From Pseudosporangium ferrugineum (GTDB lineage Bacteria; Actinomycetota; Actinomycetes; Mycobacteriales; Micromonosporaceae): a stretch of 64,000 bases of DNA. The stretch lies in contig NZ_PVZG01000001.1 in the NCBI RefSeq assembly GCF_003002065.1, positions 186,001 to 250,000 of the forward strand. Reading direction: 5' to 3'. The position numbers and the translations under genes were made by a program. The notes beneath the pieces were generated by a model. It saw nothing but the letters and a program-made list of their open reading frames with translations, had not been told where the DNA came from and did no database searches. Position 1 is the first letter of the stretch; every line of letters starts with the position of its first letter. Of the stretch, positions 25,608 through 36,879 are shown in pieces.

Positions 25608-25934
25608 TGCTGGTTGCGAGGACACGCACCAGTCCGACCGGCCGACATGGGACTGCCCGGCCTGCGGCGAGCCGTGGCTGTGCGCACCCGGCAAAGGTCG
25701 AGCTGGCTGAGCAGGGTGCAGTGCATCGCCGCCGTCGCGGCCGGGCACTTCATCCGTGACGGCATCGTCCCGATGGTCACCGTCGAACGACTCGAGTACC
25801 GGCCACATCGCTACGTCCCCAGCGACGACCAACCCGCCGACGCGCTGCACGCCCGTTGCCACGTCTGCTACGGCACCCACGGCGAGGACAAGCCGACACA
25901 TCCCGTAGTCGGAAGCGAGAGCACCTCTCCATGA
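25503..25934 (+). pseudogene. Probable frameshifted remnant of a small cysteine-motif protein
   Basis: No single frame gives a good protein, but three frames carry protein-like pieces in order: a GTG-started N-terminus at 25503 (RSELVGAADAVLQPG), then in the next frame TWDCPACGEPWLCAPGK (25650-25695), then in the third frame RVQCIAAVAAGHFIRDGIVPM onward to the stop at 25934, with another CHVC near the end. The middle piece resembles the 'WDCPxCGxPWPCxPA' small-protein family. Two single-base shifts would join them, so decay or sequencing error are both possible. Confidence 0.4.
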
Positions 25935-26070
25935 AGCCGAGCGATTGACTTCTCGGCCCTTCAGACTCCCGGTCCGGTCGCCTTCCCTGCGAAAGACGAC
26001 GACCAGACCGGGGCGAATGCACCACCCGCGAGGACGGACCTCGTGGCGCACACGCAAAGGAGAGCATGCC

Positions 26071-26310
26071 ATGGACACCGACGACCTGTACTCGGTCGAG
26101 GTCCCGGAAACGGCGTTCCGCACGCCGTGTGGCGGCAACATCGGCGGCAGCCTGGAGTCCTGCGTCTCGTTCGCGGACATCCCCGGCGAGCCCGGCGCCT
26201 ACGCCATCCGCGACACCAAGCTCGGCGCGGCCAGCCCGACCCTGCGCTTCAGCGCGGCGGAGATGACCGACTTCGTCATCGCCATCACCGGGCCGGGCGA
26301 CAACGCCTGA
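26071..26310 (+). CDS. DUF397-like small protein
   Basis: 79 residues; ATG with AAAGGAG upstream. The second half (SCVSFADIPG, YAIRDTKLG, SPTLRFSAAEMTDFV) fits DUF397, whose usual pattern is CVEVA...VAVRDSK...LxFxxxEWxxF. DUF397 proteins normally sit beside XRE regulators of the DUF5753 type; here the nearest XRE is 1.6 kb away and has TPR-like repeats instead. The Cys/Gly-rich part (TPCGGNIGGSLESC) and the acidic N-terminus would also suit a ribosomal peptide precursor, which is why it is flagged. Confidence 0.65.
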   Translation: MDTDDLYSVEVPETAFRTPCGGNIGGSLESCVSFADIPGEPGAYAIRDTKLGAASPTLRFSAAEMTDFVIAITGPGDNA

Positions 26311-26386
26311 TCCGCAAGCCCAGTTCACACCGGGTGGGTCGCCGGAGGGCGGCCCACCGCAGCTGACAACAGATTGAGGAAGCGGG

Positions 26387-26863
26387 ATGACCCTCGGGCA
26401 CTGGCACGGCTATCTCTGGACCGGATCGAGCAAGGATCTGAAGGACGTATCGCTGCGCCGGCCCGGCGTGCCCGGCACACCCGCGACCCAGGAATTCCTC
26501 CGCTCCTCACTGCCACCCATGCGGCTCGGCCATTACCTGTTACGCCGCAACGCTGTATCAGCCGACCTCACCTGGACCGACGTCGACGACGCCATCGACT
26601 GGATGGCCGCCACCTACAAAAGCCACCCGCCCATGGAAGGCGACGTCGGATTCCCCGCCGTCAACGGCGCCCGACCACCGCTGGCCGGCGATGTCGGACT
26701 GGACGCGCGCAGAGCCACCTCCCGGGACGGGCTGCTCAATGGTGTGGACGCCTACTGGCAGTACTACACCAACCCGAACGGCGGAGTCATCGCCTACGCG
26801 GCCATCTGCTGCCCGCACACCCACCTGCCCGACATCCCATGCCCACTACCGCCCCGACCCTGA
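26387..26863 (+). CDS. Unrecognised 158-residue protein
   Basis: ATG after GAGGAAGCGGG. The protein starts MTLGHWHGYLWTGSS and ends with a Tyr/Cys-rich part (GVDAYWQYYTNPNGGVIAYA, ICCPHTHLPDIPCPLP). It has no signal peptide, membrane helix or known enzyme motif. Between the ends is a soluble, Trp-containing domain (LTWTDVDDAIDWMAATY). It lies 76 bases after the DUF397-like gene and 25 bases before the JmjC gene on the same strand, so the three are probably one operon. Function unknown. Confidence 0.6.
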   Translation: MTLGHWHGYLWTGSSKDLKDVSLRRPGVPGTPATQEFLRSSLPPMRLGHYLLRRNAVSADLTWTDVDDAIDWMAATYKSHPPMEGDVGFPAVNGARPPLAGDVGLDARRATSRDGLLNGVDAYWQYYTNPNGGVIAYAAICCPHTHLPDIPCPLPPRP

Positions 26864-26888
26864 CCACTCCCAGCCCGCGGAGGACGCC

Positions 26889-27797
26889 GTGACCCTCAGG
26901 ATGCTGTTCGATCAAGCGACGTACCAGGACATGATGACGAACTGGCCGACCGAACCAGCCATCCACGACCTGCCCGACGGCAGTCACCTGCCGGCCATCG
27001 TCAACGCGAAACTACTCAACACATACCTCGAAACCGGGTGCGCGCCCGCCGACGAGATCAACGTCGTCAAGGACGGCGCCGCCCGCCATCCTCGCGCGTA
27101 CGCGACCGCCGGCAAGCTCGACCCCGCACGGATCGCGATGTGGCGCGAGCGCGGCTACAGCTTCCAGATCCGCAACCTGGACCGCTGGTACCCGCCGCTG
27201 CACGCCATGTGCCGAGCCATCCAACACGAGACCGGCTACGGCTGCTACGTCACCGCGTTCGTCACCCCCGCCGGCGCCCAGGGCCTCGACTACCACTGGG
27301 ACCAGAACATCGGCATCGTCTACCAAGCCGCAGGCTGCAAGACCTGGCAGATCTGGCGGCCGGTCGGCGACGAACCGCATCGCGGCTACAAGGCATCCAA
27401 CACCCAGCCGCTCGACGAACTGGTCGAGCAGCTCAAGGCCGATGGCCCCGACCTGGAGATCGAGCTCAAACCGGGGCAGGTTCTCGTGCTCCCGCGCGGC
27501 TGGGTCCACAACCCGCACGCTTTCAACCAGACCGAGGACAGCGTCCACCTGACCTTCGTCATCCGCGAACGCACCGGCTTCTGGATCGGCGAGAAACTGG
27601 CCAAGGCCGCCATCGAGTCGACCTCGCTGCGACGCGTGATCGCGCCGGCGGACATCGTCGGCGACGACGCGCTCGCCGCACAGATCGACCAGGCACGAAA
27701 GGCCTTCGTCGACTGGCTCGGCAAGGTCGACACCCAGGCGTTCGCCGCCGAACTGCTCGACACGGCCCGAAGCGAACTCGAACCCGACTACATCTGA
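26889..27797 (+). CDS. JmjC/cupin-like 2-oxoglutarate-dependent oxygenase (ribosomal oxygenase type)
   Basis: 302 residues from GTG at 26889 (GGAGGACGCC upstream); ATG at 26901 is an alternative. The Fe(II) triad is clear: H136 and D138 in DYHWDQNIGIVYQ and H207 in LPRGWVHNPHA. The motif after HxD (VYQAAGCKTWQIW) closely follows YcfD/MINA-type ribosomal oxygenases, which hydroxylate Arg or His side chains in proteins. A C-terminal helical part (IDQARKAFVDWLGKVDTQ) is also typical. The genes just upstream encode small proteins, so the substrate may be a neighbour peptide rather than a ribosomal protein; that is inference. Confidence 0.85.
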   Translation: MTLRMLFDQATYQDMMTNWPTEPAIHDLPDGSHLPAIVNAKLLNTYLETGCAPADEINVVKDGAARHPRAYATAGKLDPARIAMWRERGYSFQIRNLDRWYPPLHAMCRAIQHETGYGCYVTAFVTPAGAQGLDYHWDQNIGIVYQAAGCKTWQIWRPVGDEPHRGYKASNTQPLDELVEQLKADGPDLEIELKPGQVLVLPRGWVHNPHAFNQTEDSVHLTFVIRERTGFWIGEKLAKAAIESTSLRRVIAPADIVGDDALAAQIDQARKAFVDWLGKVDTQAFAAELLDTARSELEPDYI

Positions 27798-27982
27798 CGG
27801 CCGACCAGAGCACCCGGCTCGGCGGGAACTCCCGCGGATGGTTCACGCAACGACTCCCTCGCTGGCGAGACGGCCATGCCAGCCAGAAGGTCCCAAGACG
27901 TCCTAACGGTGTGGTCGCCTATTCGTTACACGCCGCGCAAAGTCGACGCGGTAGACCCAGAGGAACCGGCAGGCGGGCGACG

Positions 27983-28099
27983 ATGACGGAAGCTGACGAA
28001 GAGGCGGCGCGGAGGTCCGCCGGCCGCCTCGCGCTGGCGCTGGAAGAGGCCGGCGCTCCGACGTTGCGTTGGAGTTTCCGGCGCCTCACGACGCCATAG
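27983..28099 (+). pseudogene. Possible 5' fragment of a truncated gene
   Basis: 38 codons starting MTEADEEAARRSAGRLALAL, an amphipathic helix of real-protein quality, after GGCGGGCG. It stops at 28097, close to where the opposite-strand DUF4037 homology fades. Two convergent genes that both lost their 3' ends in one deletion would give this picture. It could also be a genuine tiny protein. Confidence 0.3.
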
Positions 28100-28467
28100 G
28101 CAGGCAGGGCACGGCGGTCGTGCGCGTCGGTGACCCGGCTGGCGCTGTCCCAAGAACTCGGGGCGAGGCCGTCGGCGGGGTCGATGCCCAGGCGGTCGGT
28201 GAAGAAGTCCCCTGCGGTGGTCAGCTCGACCTGGTCCGTGCCGAAACCCTCGAAGGTCGCCGGCAGCGCCGCCAGGTCGGGCCGTGGCGCCCCCGGCGGC
28301 AGGAACACCTGCACCCGCGGGCCGAAGTCGTGGTCGGCCGACACCTCGTCGTCGAGGCCGAGCACCTCGGAGCCGTTGCCGAGCAGGGCCGCGGCGTGCT
28401 GCCCGGACCCGAGCAGCGGCCGCACCTGCCGGTGGTAGAAGCGGCGGGCGAGCTCGAGTCCGGACAA
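28100..28467 (-). pseudogene. DUF4037 nucleotidyltransferase-like protein, 5' fragment
   Basis: From a TTG at 28467, 14 bases after the glgX stop, the minus frame reads ELARRFYHRQVRPLLGSGQ, AALLGNGSEVLGLDDEVSAD, HDFGPRVQVFLPPG and FFTDRLGIDPADGLAPSSW. This is the N-terminal ~110 residues of DUF4037 proteins, including the GxGSEVLGxDxExSxDH nucleotidyltransferase-like core. Homology stops near 28140, and the frame then runs on into unrelated low-quality sequence to 27919. The helical C-terminal two thirds of the family is missing, so the gene is broken. Confidence 0.6.
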
Positions 28468-28480
28468 CCGTTTCCACCCG

Positions 28481-30589
<2,109 letters not shown>

Positions 30590-30770
30590 GCGGTTCTCCT
30601 CGTGACGGCTTGCGCGCAGACCTTCCCCGTACGCGAGGGAATGAACCTTCCCCGCACCGCCCGCTGACCGTAAGGTACGCCCGGCCGCGCCGGCCGAGGC
30701 GGGGAACGGCGCGAAGCACCCGCCCGCGGAATGCTGCATCATGCACACTTCGCGCGGTACAACTGGTGGG

Positions 30771-32213
30771 ATGACCGAGCTCAGCCCCCGCCGCCGCCGG
30801 TCGGTGCTCGCGATCTGCTGCCTGAGCCTGTTCATCGTCGGGCTCGACACCACGATCGTGAACATCGCGCTGCCGTCGATCCGCGCCGACCTGGACGCCT
30901 CCGTGTCCGGCCTCCAGTGGGTCATCGACGCGTACACGCTGGTCCTGGCCAGCCTGCTGGTGCTGGCCGGCTCGACCGCCGACCGGGCCGGCCGCCGGCG
31001 CACCTTCCAGACCGGCCTCGCCCTGTTCACCGCCGGCTCGCTGCTGTGCAGCGTGGCGCCCTCGCTGGGCTGGCTCATCTTCTTCCGCGCGCTGCAGGCG
31101 GTCGGCGGTTCCATGCTCAACCCGGTCGCGATGTCGATCATCACCAACACCTTCACCGCGCCGCGCGAGCGGGCCCGGGCCATCGGCGTGTGGGGCGGGG
31201 TGGTGGGGCTGAGCATGGCCCTCGGCCCGGTCCTGGGCGGCGCCCTGGTGGCCGCGCTCGGCTGGCGGTCGATCTTCTGGATCAACGTGCCGGTCGGACT
31301 GGCCGCGATCGCGCTCGCCGCCGCCTTCGTCCCGGAGTCGCGGGCCGCCCGGGCGCGCCGGCTCGACCCGGTGGGGCAGCTGCTGGTGCTGACGCTGCTG
31401 GCCGCCGTGACCTTCGGGATCATCGAGGGGCCGGCGCGGGGGTGGACCGCGCCGGGGATCATCGGCTGCTTCGCGGTGGGGGCGGCGGCGCTGGCGGTGC
31501 TGATCCCGTACGAGAACAGCCGCGAGGAACCGCTGCTGGACCTGCGGGTGTTCCGCAGCGTGCCGTTCGCGGGCGCGACGGTGATCGCGGTGTGCGCGTT
31601 CGGCGCCCTGGCCGGCTTCCTGTTCCTCAACGCGCTCTACCTCCAGGACGTACGCGGGCTCTCCGCCCTGCACGCCGGCCTCTGGACGCTGCCGATGGCG
31701 CTGGTCACCGCGGTCGTCGCGCCGCTGTCCGGGCGCATCGTCGGCACCCGCGGCGCCCGGCTGCCGCTGGCCCTCGGCGGCGCGGCCATCGCCCTGGCCA
31801 TGCTGCCGTTCACGCAGCTCACCGCCCGTACGCCGGTCTGGGTGCTGATGATCGGTTATGTGCTCTTCGGGCTGGGGTTCGGCCTGGTCAACGCGCCGAT
31901 CACCGACACCGCCGTGTCCGGCCTGCCGCGCGCGCAGGCCGGGGTCGCGGCGGCGCTCGCCTCGACCAGCCGGCAGGTGGGCGCGGCGCTCGGCGTCGCG
32001 GTCATCGGCGCCGCCGTCGTCTCCGGGCTGGACGGCCCGTCCGCCGCCCGCTTCGCCGAGGCGTCCCGGGCCGGCTGGTGGATCATGGCCGGCTGCGGCG
32101 CCGCCGTGCTGGTCCTGGGCCTGGTGACGACGAGCGCCCGGGCCCGCGCCACCGCGGCGGGCTCCCCCGCGGTTATCGCAGCGAGCGGCGGTCGTCCGGC
32201 AGGCGACGGGTGA
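30771..32213 (+). CDS. DHA2 family MFS drug exporter
   Basis: 480 residues from ATG at 30771; ATG at 30741 would add ten residues with no family match. Fourteen hydrophobic segments fit DHA2 (EmrB/QacA type). Motif C/D1 region VGLDTTIVNIALPSIRADL, motif A GSTADRAGRRRTF, and motif C-like WGGVVGLSMALGPVLGGAL are present. Drug/H+ antiport across the inner membrane is the family role. Its last 41 bases overlap the 3' end of the convergent selB gene. Confidence 0.92.
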   Translation: MTELSPRRRRSVLAICCLSLFIVGLDTTIVNIALPSIRADLDASVSGLQWVIDAYTLVLASLLVLAGSTADRAGRRRTFQTGLALFTAGSLLCSVAPSLGWLIFFRALQAVGGSMLNPVAMSIITNTFTAPRERARAIGVWGGVVGLSMALGPVLGGALVAALGWRSIFWINVPVGLAAIALAAAFVPESRAARARRLDPVGQLLVLTLLAAVTFGIIEGPARGWTAPGIIGCFAVGAAALAVLIPYENSREEPLLDLRVFRSVPFAGATVIAVCAFGALAGFLFLNALYLQDVRGLSALHAGLWTLPMALVTAVVAPLSGRIVGTRGARLPLALGGAAIALAMLPFTQLTARTPVWVLMIGYVLFGLGFGLVNAPITDTAVSGLPRAQAGVAAALASTSRQVGAALGVAVIGAAVVSGLDGPSAARFAEASRAGWWIMAGCGAAVLVLGLVTTSARARATAAGSPAVIAASGGRPAGDG

Positions 32214-33903
32214 CGCCGGTACGGTCCAGCAGCTCCAGCAGCGGCACGGCCACCCGGCGGGTCGTGCCGAGCGCCTGACGCGCCTCGCTGAGCGTGAACG
32301 GCTGCGGCAGCCCGGCCAGCACCTCGCCGGCCCGCGCGACGGCGTCCGGCCGCAGCACGACCGTCCCCGCCAGCTGCACCAGCAGCCCGGCCCGGACCGC
32401 CGCGGCCACCTGCCGCACCCCCAGCCCCAGCTCCGCCAGCCGGTACGCCTCCGGCGCCGCGAACGGCCCGGCCAGCTCGGCGAACGCCTCGTCCACCGCG
32501 GCGGCCAGCTCGGCCGGCACGCCGGTCCCGCCCGCCGACACGCGGCCCGCGCGCAGCACCAGCGGCGGGGCGACGAGCGCCTCGACCAGCGACCGGTCCG
32601 GCAGGGCGAGCCGGTGTCGCAGCGCCTCCACCGGTGCTCCCGGCTCCAGCGGGCGTTCCGCGGCGTACGCGGTCACCTCCGCGGCCAGCCGCACGCGCAG
32701 CCCGGCCCAGTGCTCCGGGTCGGCCAGCCACGTGTCCCCCGTGGCGGGCACCCCCATCCGCAGCAGGTCGTCGCGCCGGGCGAGCTTGCGCCGCCGCAGC
32801 TCGCCGGCCAGGTCGGGCACGCCGTCCATCCCGGCCAGCGTCGCCGCGCGGGCCGCGGCGGCACCCCGCCGGTTCAGTCCCGGGGGTACGACGTCCAGCA
32901 CGGTCACGCCCCCGGCCACGTGGTGCCGGCCGGGATCGCGCAGCAGCGCCCGGTCCCCCACGCGCAGCGGCAGGGGGCGGGCGAGCCGCAACCGGGCGGT
33001 GTCGGCGCCGAGGGGGCGTACCCGCACCGGAACGGCGGCCGATCCGGCATGCAGGGTGAGGGTGGCCGGAAGCTCGCCGGCCGGGTCGCCGTGCACCCGC
33101 ACGTCGACGAGGCCGGTGAAGAGGAAGCGGCCGGGCGTGAGCAGCGCGGCGCCCCGCCCCACCTCGTCCGTGCCGACGCCCCGCAGGTTGACCGCCACCC
33201 GGGCGGTACCCCGCACCGAGCCGGCCGGCTTCCCGAGGCTCTGCAGGCCGCGCACCCGCACCGCCCGGTCCGCGCCGGTCAGTTCCAGTTCGTCGCCCGT
33301 ACGCAGCTCGCCGCCGCCGAGCGTCCCGGTGACCACCGTGCCCGCGCCCTTGATCGTGAACGCCCGGTCGATCCACAGCCGTACGGGACCCTCCGGCGGC
33401 GCGGGCAGCGCCGTGACCAGCCGGCCGAGCGCGGCCCGCAGCGCGCCCAGCCCCTCGCCGGTGACCGCGCTGACCGCCACGGCCTCGACCGCGCCCAGCG
33501 AGCTGCGGGCGAGCTCCGCGGCCGCCCGGTCCCGCGCCGGCCCCGGATCGGCCAGGTCGCACCGGGAGACGACCAGCAGGCCGTGGCGCACCCCGAGCGC
33601 GTCCAGGGCGGCCAGGTGCTCGGCGGACTGCGGCATCCAGCCCTCGTCGGCCGCGACGACCACCATGGCGGCGGGCACCGGCCCGATCCCGGCGAGCATG
33701 TTCGGCACGAACCGCTCGTGGCCGGGGACGTCGACGAACGCCACGGTGCCGCCGGGCTCCAGCGTGGTCCACGCGAAACCCAGGTCGATGGTCATGCCGC
33801 GGCGCCGCTCCTCGGCCCACCGGTCGGGTTCCATCCCGGTCAGGGCGCGGACCAGGGTCGACTTCCCGTGGTCGACGTGCCCGGCGGTGGCGACGACGTG
33901 CAC
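32173..33903 (-). CDS. selB: Selenocysteine-specific elongation factor SelB
   Basis: 576 residues from a GTG one base after the selA stop. The GTPase domain shows G1 AGHVDHGKS, switch II DVPGHERF, and a G4 variant VSRCDL in place of NKxD/TKAD. Two EF-Tu-like barrels follow (WIDRAFTIKGAGTVVTGTL), then C-terminal winged-helix domains (LAELGLGVRQVAAAVRAGLL, FTLSEARQALGTTRRVAVPLLELLD) that bind the SECIS hairpin. It brings Sec-tRNA to UGA codons. Partner selA, tRNA-Sec, selD and a Sec-containing FdhA all lie within 17 kb. Confidence 0.96.
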   Translation of the reverse strand: MHVVATAGHVDHGKSTLVRALTGMEPDRWAEERRRGMTIDLGFAWTTLEPGGTVAFVDVPGHERFVPNMLAGIGPVPAAMVVVAADEGWMPQSAEHLAALDALGVRHGLLVVSRCDLADPGPARDRAAAELARSSLGAVEAVAVSAVTGEGLGALRAALGRLVTALPAPPEGPVRLWIDRAFTIKGAGTVVTGTLGGGELRTGDELELTGADRAVRVRGLQSLGKPAGSVRGTARVAVNLRGVGTDEVGRGAALLTPGRFLFTGLVDVRVHGDPAGELPATLTLHAGSAAVPVRVRPLGADTARLRLARPLPLRVGDRALLRDPGRHHVAGGVTVLDVVPPGLNRRGAAAARAATLAGMDGVPDLAGELRRRKLARRDDLLRMGVPATGDTWLADPEHWAGLRVRLAAEVTAYAAERPLEPGAPVEALRHRLALPDRSLVEALVAPPLVLRAGRVSAGGTGVPAELAAAVDEAFAELAGPFAAPEAYRLAELGLGVRQVAAAVRAGLLVQLAGTVVLRPDAVARAGEVLAGLPQPFTLSEARQALGTTRRVAVPLLELLDRTGVTRRLPDDRRSLR

Positions 33904-33904
33904 G

Positions 33905-35191
33905 TCAGGCGTCCGCCCGGAGGACCGCCGAGACCAGCGCCCTGTCCTGGGCCGCGGGCACGCATCGCAGATCCAGCAGCAGCCGCCCGCGCACGACCCG
34001 GCCGACCACCGGCGGCTCACCGGTGCGCAGCGGGCGGGCGTACGCCTCGGGCAGCGCCACGGCCCACGACGGCAGCTCCAGCTCCGGGGCGCCGCCGCCG
34101 CCGACGACCGCGACCGAGCCGGTGACCTCGGCGGCCACCCCGGCGCCGGCCAGCTCCGCGGCGACCCGTTCGGTGCGCGCCCGCAGCTCCCCGGCGTCCA
34201 TCCGCAACGCCTGCCACGTCGGCGTCTCCGGCCCGGCCACGGTGGCCCGCAGCGCGGCGAGCGTCAGCTTGTCGACCCGCAGCGCCCGCGCCAGCGGATG
34301 CCGCCGCAACCGCTCCACCAGCGCGGCGTCGCCCAGCAGCAACCCGGCCTGCGGCCCGCCGAGCAGCTTGTCCCCGCTGGCGATGACCAGGTGCGCCCCG
34401 GCCCGCAGGGTCGATGCCGCGTCGGGCTCGTCCGGCAGCAGCGGATCGGCCGCGAGCAGCCCCGACCCGATGTCGGCGACCACCGGAACGCCCAGCCCCC
34501 GCAGCTCGCCGATCCCCACCGACCGGGTGAACCCCCGCACGACGAAGTTCGACGGATGCACCTTGAGCACGAAGCCGGTTTCCGGCCCGACCGCCGCGGC
34601 GTAGTCCTCCCGCGAGGTCCGGTTCGTGGTGCCGACCTCCCGCAGCCGGGCCCCGGTGGAGACGAGCAGGTCCGGCAGCCGGAACCCGTCCCCGATCTCG
34701 ACCAGCTCGCCCCGGCTGACGACGATCTCCCGCCCCTGGGCGAGCACGGTCGCGGCCAGCACCAGCGCGGCCGCCCCGTTGTTGACCACGTGCACCCCGC
34801 CGGCGTCCGGCACCGCGGCGGCCAGCGCGGCGAGAGCATCCCGCCCCCGCTTCGCCCGCCGCCCGCTGTCCAGATCGAGCTCGACATCGGTGTGACCGGC
34901 GGCGGCGACGACGGCCTCGACCGCCGCCGGCGACAACGCGGCCCGCCCCAGATTCGTGTGCAGCACCACGCCGGTGGCGTTCAGCACCGGCCGCAACCCG
35001 CCCTCGAGAGCGGCCAGCGCGGCCTCCACCACGTCACCGGGCCCGATCTCACCGGCCCGCGCCCGCCCCTGCGCCCCGACGACGGCGGCCTTGACCTGCT
35101 CCCGCCCGAGCCGCCCGGCCGCGGCGACGACCCGCGGATCGCCGAGAACCACATCGGTACGCGGAATGCCCCGCCTCGGGTCCTGCTCCAT
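33905..35191 (-). CDS. selA: L-seryl-tRNA(Sec) selenium transferase SelA
   Basis: 428 residues from ATG at 35191; GTG codons just upstream are also in frame. Features: LNATGVVLHTNLGRAALS, the PLP region VVNNGAAALVLA, TNRTSREDY, KVHPSNFVVRGF, and the Schiff-base lysine in ASGDKLLGGPQAG. SelA converts Ser-tRNA(Sec) to Sec-tRNA(Sec) with selenophosphate. It runs directly into selB, which means coupled expression. The chemoreceptor gene ends 30 bases upstream on the same strand, so read-through from it is possible. Confidence 0.96.
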   Translation of the reverse strand: MEQDPRRGIPRTDVVLGDPRVVAAAGRLGREQVKAAVVGAQGRARAGEIGPGDVVEAALAALEGGLRPVLNATGVVLHTNLGRAALSPAAVEAVVAAAGHTDVELDLDSGRRAKRGRDALAALAAAVPDAGGVHVVNNGAAALVLAATVLAQGREIVVSRGELVEIGDGFRLPDLLVSTGARLREVGTTNRTSREDYAAAVGPETGFVLKVHPSNFVVRGFTRSVGIGELRGLGVPVVADIGSGLLAADPLLPDEPDAASTLRAGAHLVIASGDKLLGGPQAGLLLGDAALVERLRRHPLARALRVDKLTLAALRATVAGPETPTWQALRMDAGELRARTERVAAELAGAGVAAEVTGSVAVVGGGGAPELELPSWAVALPEAYARPLRTGEPPVVGRVVRGRLLLDLRCVPAAQDRALVSAVLRADA

Positions 35192-35221
35192 CCGCACCAC
35201 CGTATCGAACCGGCGGGTGGG

Positions 35222-36766
35222 TCAGCGGTGGCCCTCCGTCATCTGTTCGATCAGGGCCGCGAACTCCGTGCTCACCCGGTCCGCCTCGCGGGCCAGCTGG
35301 TCGGAGGCCTGCTGGATGCGGACCGCTACCTGACCGGTGCGGAAGGCGGTCTCGCGGACGCTGCTGCGGGCCCCGTCGCCGCCCGCGATGGCGACCGCGA
35401 CGTCGTCGGTGGCCGAGCCGAGCGAGCGTACGGTCTCCGCCATGCGCGCCATCACCGAGGCCGCGTCGTTCGACGTCGCCTGGATGGCCTCCACCTCGGA
35501 CGCGATCTGGTCGGTGGCCGCCGCGCTCTGCTGGGCCAGCTCCTTGACCTCGTTGGCGACCACGGCGAAGCCCTTGCCCATGTCGCCGGCACGGGCCGCC
35601 TCGATGGTGGCGTTGAGGGCCAGCAGGTTCGTCTGGGCGGCGACGCTGCGGATGACCTCGATGACCCCGCCGATCGTCTCGGCCGCCGAGGTCAGCCCGG
35701 TCACCGTGTCGCTGACCTGGTTGGCCTCCTGGGCCGCCTGGGCCGCGGTGCCGGTCGACTCCGCCGCCTGCCCGCTGATCCGGTCGACGGCCGTGCTCAG
35801 GTCGCCGGTCGTCGTGGTCAGGTCCGCGGCGGTCTCCTGCATGCTGGTGACGGCCTCGGTGATCCGGTCCAGCACCGTGCGGACCACGGACTCCACCCGC
35901 TGCGCCAGGTCGGCGGTGGCCCGCCGCTGGTCCGCGGCGGCCTGCTCCTGCAGACCCGCGGCCTGCTGCTCCAGCTCCTGCTTGGTGCGCAGATTCCGTT
36001 GCAGCGTACGCACGGAGGCGGCCATCCGGCCGAGCTCGTCGCGTCCCGCGGGCGGCACCGGCACGTCGAGGTCGCCCGCCGCCAGCCGGTCCAGGGTGCC
36101 GGTCATCCGCCGCACCGGGCGCGAGATGGAGAGGCTGACCGCGGCCAGCCCGGCGAGCAGCAGCACCAGCACGACGCCGGTCTGCAGCAGCACCTGGTTG
36201 CGCTTGGTGGCCACGATCGCGTCGACGTCGTCGATGTAGATGCCGCTGCCGATGATCCATTCCCACGGGGCGAAGCCGGCCACGTACGAAAGCTTGGGCA
36301 CCGGGTCCTTGTGATCGGGCTTCGGCCACAGGTAGCTGACGGATCCGGCCCCGTTGGCCCGCACGACCTTGACCATCTCGACGAACAGCAACTTCCCGTT
36401 GGGGTCCTCGTTCATCGACAGGTCCTCGCCGTCCAGCGCGGGCGACGTCGGGTGCATGACCATGCGCGGGTGCATGTCGTTGATCCAGAAGTACTCGACC
36501 TTGTCGTACCGCATGTTCTTGATGGTCGCCTTGGCCGCGTCCTGCGCCTGGATCCGCGTCAGCGTGCCGTCGGCCTCCAGCTTCTGGTACGAGCCCAGCA
36601 CCGAGTGCGCCGCCTCGACCAGCTGCCGCATCTTGACCTCCCGCGCCTCCATCTCGGTCGGGCGGATATCGGCGATCCGGACGAACGCGAGCACCAGCAC
36701 GCCCAGCACCGCGACCAGCGCGACAGCCATGAGCTTGACGGCGATGGAGGCATTGATCTTCCGCAC
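35222..36766 (-). CDS. Methyl-accepting chemotaxis protein with single Cache domain
   Basis: 514 residues. GTG at 36766 has GGAAGG at ideal distance; the GTG at 36772 is too close to it. Layout: membrane helix (~12-31), periplasmic sCache_2 domain ([40 protein letters not shown]), second helix (~195-215), HAMP ([22 protein letters not shown]), then the signalling domain with the hairpin tip [20 protein letters not shown]. Cache_2 receptors often sense small organic acids. No CheA/CheW genes are in view. Its link to the adjacent selA is only positional. Confidence 0.93.
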   Translation of the reverse strand: MRKINASIAVKLMAVALVAVLGVLVLAFVRIADIRPTEMEAREVKMRQLVEAAHSVLGSYQKLEADGTLTRIQAQDAAKATIKNMRYDKVEYFWINDMHPRMVMHPTSPALDGEDLSMNEDPNGKLLFVEMVKVVRANGAGSVSYLWPKPDHKDPVPKLSYVAGFAPWEWIIGSGIYIDDVDAIVATKRNQVLLQTGVVLVLLLAGLAAVSLSISRPVRRMTGTLDRLAAGDLDVPVPPAGRDELGRMAASVRTLQRNLRTKQELEQQAAGLQEQAAADQRRATADLAQRVESVVRTVLDRITEAVTSMQETAADLTTTTGDLSTAVDRISGQAAESTGTAAQAAQEANQVSDTVTGLTSAAETIGGVIEVIRSVAAQTNLLALNATIEAARAGDMGKGFAVVANEVKELAQQSAAATDQIASEVEAIQATSNDAASVMARMAETVRSLGSATDDVAVAIAGGDGARSSVRETAFRTGQVAVRIQQASDQLAREADRVSTEFAALIEQMTEGHR

Positions 36767-36879
36767 CGGCACACCTTCCGCAGTGAGACGCAGGTCACCG
36801 GATTCTTCGGGTCCCGGCCCCGAAATCTGAGCAGTTTACGCGTCCGTTACCGCGTGTAGCCGTCGGATACGCTGACCGC

